From positions 124,001-188,000 of the forward strand of contig KQ964261.1 in NCBI GenBank assembly GCA_001566295.1: a DNA stretch of 64,000 nucleotides, in the 5' to 3' direction. A program made the translations under genes and the position numbers. Under the pieces are notes generated by a model. The model searched no databases, was not told the DNA's origin, and worked only from the letters and a program-made list of their open reading frames with translations. Origin of the DNA: Microdochium bolleyi (lineage: Eukaryota > Ascomycota > Sordariomycetes > Xylariales > Microdochiaceae). Positions 12,480-23,530 of this stretch are shown here, in pieces (position 1 is the first letter of the stretch; each line of letters starts with the position of its first letter).

Positions 12480-15400
12480 GGCTGTGATGATATTGGGACT
12501 CTTCAGATGGCGGCAGGTTCACAGGGCTCTCGTGTTTCCACCATCCGTGGTGCTGGCGACCTGGTCAAGAACCCGTGGATGAGGGTACGGATAGCTTGGG
12601 CGAGTAGTCGCAGCGGCTGCGGTAGGCAGTGCCGTCCTGGACGAGTCGAGCTGTAGGTGAATGTGCCGCTTAGTTGCAGACACACTGACGGGCGGCCGAG
12701 CGTGGAGCTGGTGAAGTCGGGTTTTGCGACGGCAGGTATGGTCCGTGATGCGGGTAGTCAATGTAGGGTTGTGTAAGGTAGAAACAAAGCAAGCAAAAGC
12801 TAGGAGTCGTACAGAGGAGGAAACACAGGGCCAGAAGCAGCAAGGTACAAAGGTCGGTGAGAAAGGCGTGGAGCGCAGTGAGCATGCGGCAACTCGAGGT
12901 TCTGGCGCCAGGGGTCGGGCGTGTCAACAACGAGCAGCTGCTGCAGCCTCGAGACCCCTGGCGCCAACTTGCCCCTGGGCCCCAGCGCCGAGCGCCCTCG
13001 AGCATCCCCCTGTCGCTGCCTTAGCGTCGCGGAATCCGCAGAGGGAGGAGCGTCCCTGCCCACGCCCCACACTGTACGTTGCCTCTTTGAGAGCTCCTTC
13101 CTTTCCGACCCTCGTATGCGGCGTGCTTGCCTCGCCTTCCTTTGAGGCCAGCGACGCCCGAGACGCCCTCGGCCCTGTCGCAAGGGCGGCTTGTTCGGCT
13201 TGTCCTGTTCGGCCAAAACCACACTTGAACATTGCGCCTAGCCTTGTGCCATGGGAGCAAACGATTGCTTACCGTGTCTCTCGATTCTTCGATTTTTATG
13301 CACGGCAGCACGGACATGACCTCATTGTCGCGGCAGAGCTTCATCGTGCCGGCTACCGCGGAATATTTGTTTCGCGGTACCGTGAAACAAGGTGTGCGGA
13401 TGCCAGGGAACCTGCTCCGGCACGCAGGTCATCCCTCGGCATGCTATCGCTCATGCTATCGATGCGACAGAGACCGTTTGTGCTCGGCGCCATCCATCAT
13501 GACACAGGCTCGACAATCGGCCGGTCCACGACCATCATCAGCAACGGCAGCTCTCTCACACGCCGAAATCTCGCTCTTGATACAGTGCTGTACGCTGTAT
13601 TGGTACTCGTGCTGAGCCTGTCCAGTCCAGTGTCGACTCGCACACGCAACTCAAGTTAGCAACGGCAGCTCTCGGAACACGCCCCTGTTGCTGTCGGAGT
13701 CTGGCCAGGGTCAGGGATGATCGCCGCCGAGCACCTAAAACGGCCTCTCAGATGATACAGCAACAGAAACGAACCCCAAACACTTCCGTCGTCGGCCCCG
13801 TCAGAGTCAGGTTGCGCCGATTCGCTCGAGCAGCCACTCATGCGAAATGAGCAGATCGAGCAGGCGCCTAACATTGAGGCGAGGCGTCAGCCGCCGCAGC
13901 TTGGTTCAGGCGCTCTGTATGGCTGCAGCATTCTGACACCTGTCTCGGTCGCCGAGCCAGCAAGCCACATCAGTCGCTAACCATGTCCCGGTTGCGGCAC
14001 CTGTCCAGTCAGGTGAGCTAGTCCTGTTTATGATCGTCTGGGCTTTGGGGTCGGCCGGGGCAGGAACACGATGATTGCAATTTCATCGTCCAGCCTGGGA
14101 ACCTCCATGATATTGATTGGCCGGCTAGCGGATTGGCCTTTCATCCACCCCTGCCAGTGGTCATTGTAGAAGAGAGAGCTGCGGGTACCTTGCAGGACGG
14201 ATCCCAGAACGTCTAGGACCTTAAAGCGCTGGCTCCACCTGTGTCCCGGAGGAGAGTACAAATCAGACAGGCAGCCTCAGCGTTCAACAGCAGCTGCCAC
14301 GGCTTGTCCAGTTCGTAGTCGACAAGCAGATGCGCGCGTCCGGGGTGTACATCCCGCAGGAGTCAGCGACTGGTATCTGTTAGCCGGGACCAGGCGAAAT
14401 CAGCATCATCTTCGAGCGGCGATCTTGTCATCTTGAGCACTTTCGACGCTGGGGGCCAAATACCGGAAATTACATCCAGGCTCCGCAAGCAACCCATGGC
14501 CTCATGCACCTTCGGAGTACTGCAGTCCTCACCGAGACGCCTTCTTGACTACTCCGTGTAAGTTTACAATTCACGCATTACAGAGGAGCACGTGGCTCAC
14601 AGTCCACAATGACGCTTTGTTGCTTTCATTCTATCACTCGGTCGCGAGATGATGCCGCAGTCGCTGGCCTCGCTTTGAAAAGGTGAAACTTGAGCTAAAG
14701 AGCAGCACGTGTCCAACGATCAAGTTGGCGCACAAGCCGGCGGAAATGGATATTCTAAAGCAAGAAATGGCCGCTAGATCAGCCGGTCAGACGACGGCTT
14801 GCTCTAGTGGAAGAACCTCAGTGCGGCTGGTGATGGATCATTCTCGAAGCTCAACTTCGTGAACTGCACAGTCGAGGCGTCGACGGTCGTGAACTAACCA
14901 CGCCATGACTTCGGAGAAATCCGCTCATGTGGCAAGGGCCGTCGAGAAGCTGCCACCCCCAGACACAGGTGCAGCGCCTGATAGGCTTGACGTGCGCCAT
15001 TTTGACATCATACCCAACGTCTACAAGCATTGCGCACTTTGCGATGGACTGCTCGAAGCGGTCTTCTGTGTTGGATCTCAACGCGCCTTCGCCTCATACA
15101 GTACATGATTCGTCAGGTCTCCCAGCGTGTCGAGAGACCCCTGCTGGCACCGGCTGTGTTTGATCTCCACGGGAGTGTCAAGATCGCTTGTGTCATGGCA
15201 TTGATCTTCAGCTAAGCGCATTCGGTGAGCTTCTGAAGAAGGCAAAGTGACCAACATCACCAGACCATTGTGGGTTGGACCCTCTGTGCAGATTACGGAG
15301 TGCCATCTGGTGGGTAGAACGAGCTCTGAAGTCAGCTCCGCGCATTGATTCGCCCTGGACGTGGAAATTGGTGCACGGTCATCCACGACCGTTAGCGCTC

Positions 15401-17012
15401 AGCTCAGAAGTCGAACAGCAACCTAGCGCCACTGACTCGCTGATGAGTGTTCTCCAGTGCCTCGATTCTGCCGGCTCAATAGAGTATGTAGTTCCACGCT
15501 GAGGTCACGACTGCTCGCAGGCTCAAAGTCTCAGAGGGTCAATATCCCGTGCCGAGCGAGCAAGCAAGCGTTTCAGAGAAGTACCGGGGCAGTGTTCCAA
15601 ACGAGCACTGCCAGCCCGTGGCACTCGGTTGCTCGAATCGATCGCGCTTGCTAGTTTCGATATCAAACTGCTGCTCAATCACGAATGATCAGCACACCAC
15701 CCCGTGATATCTCTGAAGATCTGGGGTTCGGCTTTATGAATGGCCAAAGCTCCAAAAGTGAAATGCTGATCACTTCACTAGCGGGCGCACTGTGCAAACG
15801 GAATGGTGCTTGTGAGCGCAACTGTCTGATAGCCTATCACCAGCATACGTACATCCACTAAGCTACCATGATACTCATGATATCTCCAACGTTTTATGCG
15901 CACGTGCGCTGACAAAGAGGTCGATCTGTGGCCGCTTCCGGCGAGGCGTGCAGGTAGTTTCAGGGGAAGTGCAGCATCACGAGCCAGGGAGTCCCGGTCT
16001 GTCGAGCGTGCATCCAACTCCACTTTGACTGGCCACGGGAGCCCTTATGGTCCCTGAAGGACGACGAATCAATGAACGAATGCCTCGCCACCCGGAGATT
16101 TCGAAATGCTTGGGTCGTGCTGCTACGCAGTAAGATCTCTGATTGTCTCGTTCGGTTCGTCGGTATCTCTACAGGGTAATTGGTCTTTCGAAGATTGTGG
16201 CGATGGGGACATTGGAGGGTTGCATTATCATGGCTCGGTGGGCGACTACACAGGGTTCCTTTGTTTTGTACTGGGCAACAATGACATTGTGCAAAATGTG
16301 TTTTCCATCGTCGCAAGACCAATCGTTCCACACTCGACTCTTTTGGGCTTTCCGGCACCTACCTCCGTGGAACTTCCCAGAGCTGATCGTCTTGTTCCAT
16401 TCTGTCGGATCGCAGCGAAACAGTTATCATGCTGTGCTCGAATTCCTGCCGGAACCCAGCCATGAGGGGAAATTCCCTCTGGCATATGAAAGCAACTCCC
16501 TGCCTTCTCAGTGTTTCGCACGACTGCTGCCGAGCTTTTTCATGGTGATACTCCGTACGCAATTCAGTGACTTGGATAGGCCATGATGACATCTGACCAG
16601 CAGGCTAGTTTGACACACGGCCGACAATCCAACCACACCTCTCGTACAGACGCACTCTCACACGGGAGCGAAGCGGGGAGCAAGCTCATTGTCCTCTTTA
16701 CTCTTTGTCAAGGTCTGCAACCCTGCTTCGGCGTGTCTACTGCTGTTGAAGAATTCCTGGTTCCCGGGAGGATCTGAAACAAGCTGCCCGAGCAAACTAC
16801 TGCACAGCACCGATCACATTTTCCTTGCTCTATGTTACCCGTGTCGCGGGAAGCGAAGTTCGCCAGAGCAGCTGCACGGCATCATCCATCTTGACATACT
16901 ATCGAAAGGACCCCACGGGCCCGTGCCCGGCCTGCGCGCATTGCCCGCTTCGGGGAGGAGATCTGCATCATCCTTTTGGCAGGTCTCGACCGTCTGTCGC
17001 CTCTCTCCCTCT

Positions 17013-17035
17013 CCCCCCCCCCCCCCCCCCCCCCC
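17013..17035. repeat. Poly-C run, 23 bases
   Basis: An uninterrupted run of 23 C on the plus strand is preceded by a CT-rich tract. It is the longest homopolymer I see in the window. The G-rich complement could form quadruplex structures. The exact length may be unreliable in assembly. Confidence 0.85.
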
Positions 17036-17941
17036 ACCGGACGCACGTGCCAAAACGTGGCGGTTGCTGTGCGGGAGCCCGGACGACATTGGGAGAGGCA
17101 AGACAGAAGCTACGCTTATCGATCCGCCGTGGGGGGAATGGGGGATCTGATAGTGATCTGCGGCGCCAGTGTCAACTCTAATTGTGACTAACAGCAAAGC
17201 TGTGGTGGAGAGACAGAGCGGCACTCCTTATGCCTCGGACGGTTTGGTGCATAACGTCATCTGGGGTTGTTCATCTTCCGTGCCTGTGCGATTAGTCGGA
17301 TCTCCGGTTCGAAGTCGGACTTGTCCACAGTTGAAAAGGATTTGGCTGTACATGCTTCGCTTCTGATGCTCGAGAGGCGCGGGATGGATAGTTTCAAGAT
17401 CGTGTCATGTGTTCGCAGGACACACTTCACATGCGCAACTAAGGCCGACCATGATGATCATGATAGAATAGGCGGGCATCGTGGTTCGTATTGGCTGGAT
17501 CTGCATAGACCTTGCCAGCCGCGGGAGTACGGTGTCCATGATGGTCCTCACCTCAGTGTGGCTGGGTCGGCTGGCTGATCATCGACGCTCTGGATGCCGT
17601 GCCGTGCTGTGCATCTCGGGTAGATCTTGTCCTTCGGCAGATGATGATAGATATGTTGGATCTCTGGCGACACCTGGAGATCGTCAGGGGAGGGCGGGCC
17701 ACGAGGTGCCCATCCATGTGCAGGCGGTGGTGACGTCGGTGTTTTGAAACTCCTGTGCTGCCTTGACTTGATCTCATATCCCCCGCAGGACACTGGAAGA
17801 CACCGAGAAGGGAGCTCGGCACGCGTGGGCCCACACACGTTGCAAGTCTCAGCCATGCTGCCAGGCACGGCGCTGCAGGACAATGGAGCCTGGAAGCTGC
17901 GGCAGCGACTCGAGAGCCAGCAGGTTCCTTGGAGGGTTGCA

Positions 17942-17981
17942 TTGCTGGCCTTTGTTGGCCTTTGCTGGCCTTTGGTGGCCA
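17942..17981. repeat. 10-bp tandem repeat TTGNTGGCCT, about 4 copies
   Basis: Four consecutive near-identical decamers (TTGCTGGCCT, TTGTTGGCCT, TTGCTGGCCT, TTGGTGGCCA) lie in non-coding DNA. It is a short minisatellite with no evident function. Confidence 0.8.
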
Positions 17982-18192
17982 TTGTTGAGCTGCTCGGAGG
18001 CGATAGAGTTCAGCCGTTAACCGAGGAGCCAATCAGGCCCCTGACAACCCCTCGGCTCGGGCCTGCCAGGGTGCAGCTGTCTCTCGGGAACGCCCTCGAA
18101 AAGACAAAGGTGGGAATCCAGGGTCGAGCCAGCTTCAGGGCCTCCTAGTTGGTCTACGGTATGGTTCCTGGTGTGTTCTGTTCTGTCCAGCT

Positions 18193-18205
18193 CTACCTAA
18201 GGTAG
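18193..18205. repeat. Palindrome CTACCTAAGGTAG
   Basis: Two perfect 6-bp arms flank a central A. It lies about 540 bp upstream of the INO1 start codon and is related to the other AGGTA/TACCT palindromes in the window. Confidence 0.75.
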
Positions 18206-18533
18206 GGTAGTCTAGGGTCTAGCCTGTTCTGTCCCATCCGTCCGCCGCATTGCATGTGCTGTGCCTTCCAATTGTGGTCTCTGCCCCTCGGCTCTGTCCA
18301 CATTCCGCGATTTATCCCGCGACCGCCTTTTCGACTTCTTGGACGTTCCTACAACATCAGCATCTTGATTCTATCCGAGGACATCCTTCTGCTAGTCAAC
18401 CGTACCAATTCGTGCCTGCCCTTCCAAAGAAAAAAGCCTCTGCAAACGTCTGATCGCGCTTCCGGGTGGCGATCACCACAGCCGTCAAGACGTTCTCCAA
18501 TCTCCTCAACTCGTGAGCTCCTCCTGCCCAGAC

Positions 18534-18719
18534 ATGTGCGATCCTGGCAAAGGCACAAGCCTCTCTAACATCATGGCAGCACCCATCACCCATACGCCGG
18601 AGCTCGCTGCTCTGCTTCTCCTGGGGGTGCAGGAGACTGGGTTGAATCCCAATAGACTGCTTTCTTTCAACAAGAAAAACAAAACAATAAAACAGCTGCT
18701 GCCTGTATCAAGACGATAA
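18534..18719 (+). promoter_or_regulatory. Candidate upstream ORF in INO1 leader
   Basis: An ATG at 18534 opens a 61-codon frame that stops at 18717-18719, 26 bases before the INO1 ATG. If the leader is transcribed unspliced from this point, the frame could reduce initiation at INO1. A 5'-UTR intron that removes it is equally possible. Peptide conservation cannot be judged here. Confidence 0.3.
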
Positions 18720-18745
18720 TCCTTCAGACAGCCGAGGCTCCTATC

Positions 18746-20471
18746 ATGGCTCCTCACGCTGAGTACGATGCGGCCTCCGCGAACGGGGACGGACACGTCG
18801 ATGGCACCAACGGCCACCAGCAGGCCGGCCAGCCGCGTGGCGAGCTCTTCATGGTCGACTCGCCCAACGTCACTTACACCGAGGACGAGATCCGCTCCAG
18901 GTACACCTACCGCACCACGAGCGTCGCCAGGAACGCCGCCGGCAAGTATGTCGCCACCCCGCGCGAGACGCTGTACGACTTCAAGGTCGACCGCAAGGTG
19001 CCCCGGGTCGGCATGATGCTTGTCGGCCTCGGCGGCAACAACGGCACGACAGTGACGGCCGGCGTCATCGCCAACCGCCGCGGCCTGAGCTGGGACACGC
19101 GCGAGGGCACCCGGTCGGCCAACTACTACGGCTCCGTCATCATGGGCTCGACCGTGAAGCTCGGCACCGACGCCGAGACCAGCAAGGACGTCAACATCCC
19201 CTTCCACGACATCCTGCCCATGGTCCACCCCAACGACCTCGCCGTGGGCGGCTGGGACATCAGCGGCATGAACCTCGCCGACGCCATGGACCGCGCGGCC
19301 GTGCTTGAGCCGACCCTGAAAGCCCTCGTCAAGAAGGAGATGGCGGCCATGGTGCCCCTGCCCAGCATCTACTACCCCGACTTCATCGCCGCCAACCAGG
19401 AGGACCGAGCCGACAATGTGCTTCCCGGCAGCAAGGCCTCCAACGCCCACGTCGAGAAGATCCGCCAGGATATCCGGTGAGTCGCGAGTTCTCCTCACCT
19501 GCCTTTTATGCGGAGCTAACCACAACCAAAACAGCGACTTCAAGGCCCAGCACAACCTGGACAAGGTCATCGTCCAATGGACCGCCAATACGGAGCGCTA
19601 CGCCGACATCATCCCGGGCGTCAACGACACGGCCGACGCGCTCCTGCGCTCCATCGCAGAGGGTCACGAGGAGGTCTCCCCCTCGACCGTCTTCGCCGTC
19701 GCCTGCATCCTCGACAAGGTGCCCTTCATCAACGGCTCGCCGCAGAACACCTTTGTGCCCGGCGCCATCGAGCTCGCAGCCCGCCACGGCGCCTTCATCG
19801 GCGGCGACGACTTCAAGTCGGGCCAGACCAAGATGAAGTCGGCCCTCGTCGACTTCCTCATCAGCGCGGGAATCAAGCTCACCTCGATCGCGAGCTACAA
19901 CCACCTGGGCAACAACGACGGCAAGAACCTCAGCTCGCAGCGGCAGTTCCGCTCCAAGGAGATCTCCAAGTCCAACGTCGTCGACGACATGGTCGAGGCC
20001 AACTCGGTCCTCTACAAGCCCGGCGAGCACCCGGACCACACCGTCGTCATCAAGTACATGCCCGCCGTGGGTGACAACAAGCGCGCCCTGGACGAATACT
20101 ACGCCGAGATCTTCATGGGCGGCCACCAGACCATCTCCATCTTCAATGTGTGCGAGGACTCGCTGCTCGCGTCGCCGCTGATCCTCGACCTCGTCATCGT
20201 CGCCGAGATGATGACGCGCATCCAGTGGAGGGCGCGCCGCCCAGCTTCCTCCTCGGCAACTGGTCCCGGTAGTGACAACGAGGAAGACTTCAGGGGCTTC
20301 CACAGCGTCCTCAGCATCCTGTCGTACATGCTCAAGGCGCCGCTGACCCCGCCCGGCACGCCCGTCATCAACGCGCTCGCCAAGCAGCGCGCCGCCCTGA
20401 CAAACATCTTCCGCGCGTGCGTCGGCCTCGAACCCGAGTCCGACATGACACTCGAGCACAAGCTGTTTTAA
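18746..20471 (+). CDS. INO1: Inositol-3-phosphate synthase
   Basis: This enzyme (myo-inositol-1-phosphate synthase) converts glucose-6-phosphate to inositol-3-phosphate using NAD, the committed step of inositol and phosphatidylinositol supply. The product is 555 aa from exons 18746..19476 and 19535..20471. The 58 bp intron has GTGAGT, branch GCTAAC and acceptor ACAG, and the split codon gives Arg. The Rossmann motif GLGGNNGTTV is near residue 94. Other visible blocks include VGGWDISGMNLADAM, SYNHLGNNDGKNLS and the C-terminal GFHSVLSILSYMLKAPL. Length and order match fungal INO1 throughout. It converges with the membrane-protein gene to its right. Two CATGTG cores lie upstream, too weak alone to call an inositol-responsive element. 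Confidence 0.97.
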
Positions 20472-21041
20472 AAGGCAAAACATCCGATTGAGAAATCGGA
20501 CCGGTGGAGATACGTGACACATGCGTGTCTCGACTCTGGGTACGGGTCCTTCCACGAGACAAGTCAAAAGACAAGCATGTGGAGGACAACTAGTGCCTCA
20601 TTTACCATTCTGGATACTGCTCGTTGTGTGTTTCAAATCCTCGGCTGCGGCTTTTTGAGTAAGCCTCTTCAACACGCAGAGCCGCGCGGGGAGGTCTTTT
20701 TCTGTTCAGGAGGCGCAGGACTTAGACTTCAACATCTGCCCTGCCCGCGAATTTTAGATAGCAATATAGGAGGGATTGTCACGAGTCGACCTCCGCACTC
20801 TGACTTGTTGTGATAAATCCTGTCTATCTACTACTGTCTATTGAAAGAGATTGATACCGAGCTGCGAGCAACGCCTGCCATGTCCGCCCTGACTATAACA
20901 GACTATTTGTACCAGATCCTTACGCTTCTCCTAAGAGATATGGGGATTCTTCCAGTAGGATAAAATCAGAAACCGTTGTGAAAGTCTTCCACCAATGCCC
21001 GAGTCTGCTCATTGCATAGTTGAAGCCACAGTCGTACCGCT
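20472..21041. other. Convergent 3' intergenic region
   Basis: This lies between INO1 (+) and the membrane-protein gene (-), so it should contain both 3' UTRs. Short AT-rich pieces suit transcript ends. I see nothing else. Confidence 0.5.
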
Positions 21042-22550
21042 CTAACTGTCCACACTGGCGGGAGTCTGTCTGCTGCCACAGCGACAACCACAACTGCCAG
21101 CACCATGGCAGTCCTCCTTTTTCTTGCCAGCCATGACACCCGAAACATTCTCCCGCATGGCAGTGATCTCGTAACCTAGCAGGATACGGCAGACGATGGT
21201 ATTGGCACCGAAACGCCACACGATGCCCACCGCATCCGCGAGGCTGATGAATAGCAGACTCGACAGGAGCAGCGTGCCGTACAGCACGTGTGCCGCGGCC
21301 GAGACGCTCACGAGGTAGCCGAGCAGCATGTACAGGTATCCGTGGTCCCTGTCTTCGAGATCCACCCGCGGTGCGTAGGCCATGGGCGTGAGCTCGTGGC
21401 GGAGCCAGGCGGGCATCGAGTCCGCCAGGAGTAGGTGCGATGGCCGGTGCGCGGGTCTGGAAACGTTTCTGTGCGTGTCTCTGCTGCTGCGCGGCCTCGA
21501 TCGTGTCCCACACCAAGACCTTGACGATGTGTCTGTGCTCAATGGCTCTACCTTGCGGAAGTTGGAGGTTTGGCTATCTGTGTGTTGCTGCGCATCATGA
21601 CTTTGGCTAGTGTGACCATTTCCCTGGCCTGCAGAAGATGGCCCATTCAGTGGCCTGAGAGCAATAGACAAAGTCCTGTCAGAATCCACCGGTCTGGTGC
21701 CCACACCACGGCCTTGCTCCGAGTCATGTCGCACGTCGCCGCCCTCGGCTGCCTTGACCACTCGTACACGAAGCAGAAGACTCCAGAAATGTCCCATATG
21801 TATCAACAGAACCAAGCATATCCACAGATAAGAGTGATATGCGGTATGTGGAGCCCAGACAACGACGGTCCAGGATGCGATCTGCCAGGCGAGAATCTGA
21901 AGGTTGACAAAAGTTGCCATGGCGAGTAGGTACTCAGCCGCAGTGATGAGGCTGACCACGATAGGTCTCGGCTCGTTGAGATTCATCCAACTCAGGTCGG
22001 GCCTCATGGTCTTCATTGCGGGGATAGACAAGTGCTCGGCTGGGTTGTTGAAGGTTCCCGCCATGTCTGCTCCTACTATTGGACAACTGGCCCCTATCAG
22101 AATGGCGAGGAACGGTCTACGAAGAGCGAGTGTGCCGACATCTGCAACGCGGGGGCCCATCTGCTGAATGATGAAAGGGGCAAGGCCCAGGACGAGAGCT
22201 GCGGTGGCGATCTCGGCCTTGCGATACTCAGGGAATTCCTTGATAATGCAGTCGATGAGTTCGTAGGTGGCTTGATTACCTGTCTCGGCCGGATCAAGGT
22301 ATTGGGTGTACACCTTGGAGCAATTCCCCTCGAGGATCGGTCGTATGCGGCTCTCCCATGCTGGGAAGACCGTGATGAACTGGGTTGTTGGTCTGCTCGC
22401 GGAAACCAGCGTAGGATAGACACAGAAGGTCAAGAAGGCAGACAGTGGGAGTTGATTTGAGCGGAGTATCATGGTTGTTGACGAGCAGTTGACTGAGAGC
22501 CGGAAAAGATTGGTCGCTGAGATGGAGAAGCCTTGATATATCGTCGTCAA
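21042..22550 (-). CDS. Uncharacterised fungal multi-pass membrane protein
   Basis: A single uninterrupted frame of 502 codons, or 476 if translation begins at the ATG at 22472. The second start looks better because it puts a signal peptide first (LPLSAFLTFCVYPTLVSA). Next comes an extracellular segment with FPAWESRIRPILEGNCSKVY and then a cytosolic block, EYRKAEIATAALVLGLAPFI. About six hydrophobic segments follow in two groups, separated by a long Ser/Arg-rich polar loop (roughly residues 275-390). The C-terminus is Lys/Cys-rich (CGCRCG). I know this arrangement from unnamed filamentous-fungal membrane proteins; no function is established. Confidence 0.75.
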   Translation of the reverse strand: MTTIYQGFSISATNLFRLSVNCSSTTMILRSNQLPLSAFLTFCVYPTLVSASRPTTQFITVFPAWESRIRPILEGNCSKVYTQYLDPAETGNQATYELIDCIIKEFPEYRKAEIATAALVLGLAPFIIQQMGPRVADVGTLALRRPFLAILIGASCPIVGADMAGTFNNPAEHLSIPAMKTMRPDLSWMNLNEPRPIVVSLITAAEYLLAMATFVNLQILAWQIASWTVVVWAPHTAYHSYLWICLVLLIHMGHFWSLLLRVRVVKAAEGGDVRHDSEQGRGVGTRPVDSDRTLSIALRPLNGPSSAGQGNGHTSQSHDAQQHTDSQTSNFRKVEPLSTDTSSRSWCGTRSRPRSSRDTHRNVSRPAHRPSHLLLADSMPAWLRHELTPMAYAPRVDLEDRDHGYLYMLLGYLVSVSAAAHVLYGTLLLSSLLFISLADAVGIVWRFGANTIVCRILLGYEITAMRENVSGVMAGKKKEDCHGAGSCGCRCGSRQTPASVDS

Positions 22551-23530
22551 TATAGCCTTGAGGCAGACTTGTAAGGCGGCCGCCGAGCTCTATCCGAAGG
22601 CGTTCTGCAATGCCCTCCGCTTATATGGACTCCAGGAAGAGCCTCCGTACCATGACCGAGCAGGCAGGCGAGCACATCGCTTGATCGACGGCCCTCCAGT
22701 GCGCGGCCATGGTGCGGCTGAACTGGACCTGCATGGTGTTGCATGTGCTCGGCAAGGCTGCAGTCAATAATATACAGGCGCGAGCCGCCCTCCCAATCGC
22801 ATATTGAGCGTCTGCAGCGTCTAATGAGCTTGAATTGGGAGCCCGAACGAGACAGGAGGCTATGGCTGACAGCTAGAATAAGCCAGGCTGCTGCAGGCTG
22901 ATGGTGTGAACGAGGCCGGCTGGGTGGCCCAGGCGTTTCAGCTGAACCACAACACAGTCAATACGTGGCAGGGCGAGGATGACATGCTTGGCGGCGAAGG
23001 TCAGATCCCGTGTTTGTAGAGCAAGGCTGGCGGCTACGCGGCTGAAAGCAGGGCAGGACGGCAGAGCCGGAACGTCGATGGAAATGGCTTGACTGGCATA
23101 CACCTGTACAGATGACCATGAGGGGAACGGCTGGCGCTGGGCGACACAGGGCGATGGAATTTGCTTCTGTCAGAGGCAGCCGAGGCACGTTGGCGGGAGG
23201 GAAAGAGCTCAAGGCGGGTAGTGACTGTGGTTGTATTTCATGCTCCTTCCTGGATGCTCGCTAGCCACAACTACGCACGACAACATAGTCAAAGATGCAC
23301 TCTATGACAAAGGTTCATCATCAGTCATACTTGCTTAATCTACAAAGAATTATGCTCTATCGCCAAGTGGTCTTATCGCCCAGTGAAGTCATGAACCAAC
23401 GCGTGCCTCATGCGCGCGAAGACGCCCTAAGTCAGGCTGCGAACCTGTCCAAACGCCAATGTCCAAACGTGAAGCATCTTCCAACAAGCAGTTTCATCCA
23501 GACATAACACATGCATCAGCTCTTCATTCC
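22551..23530. other. Intergenic, membrane-protein promoter and SnaD-like 3' flank
   Basis: Both neighbours are on the minus strand. Only short unsupported frames occur. I see no RNA gene or repeat of note. Confidence 0.45.

Larger units (their letters stand above)
12480..18745. other. 6.3 kb gene-poor region upstream of LIM and INO1 genes
   Basis: The two flanking genes diverge, so both ends should be promoter and leader sequence. The 311-codon frame at 12724..13659 and the frames near 16143 and 17553 on either strand have shadow-like composition and no domain I recognise. The region holds a 23-base C run (17013), a TTGNTGGCCT repeat (17942), a palindrome (18193) and an INO1 upstream ORF (18534). 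I see no transposase, reverse transcriptase or terminal repeats. A non-coding RNA or a decayed element cannot be excluded by eye. Confidence 0.45.

Noticed and set aside
12724..13659. 311-codon plus-strand ORF upstream of the LIM gene
   Set aside because: Low-complexity Ala/Arg/Pro composition and overlap with several other open frames; no family resemblance.
18250..18545. CATGTG cores as inositol-responsive elements of INO1
   Set aside because: Only the 6-bp core matches, the flanks do not fit the yeast element, and two hits in 300 bp are expected by chance often enough.
18506..19588. 360-codon minus-strand ORF over INO1 exon 1
   Set aside because: Antisense shadow; the plus strand encodes INO1 without ambiguity.
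19506..20567. 353-codon minus-strand ORF over INO1 exon 2
   Set aside because: Antisense shadow with Asp/Val/Gly-biased composition.
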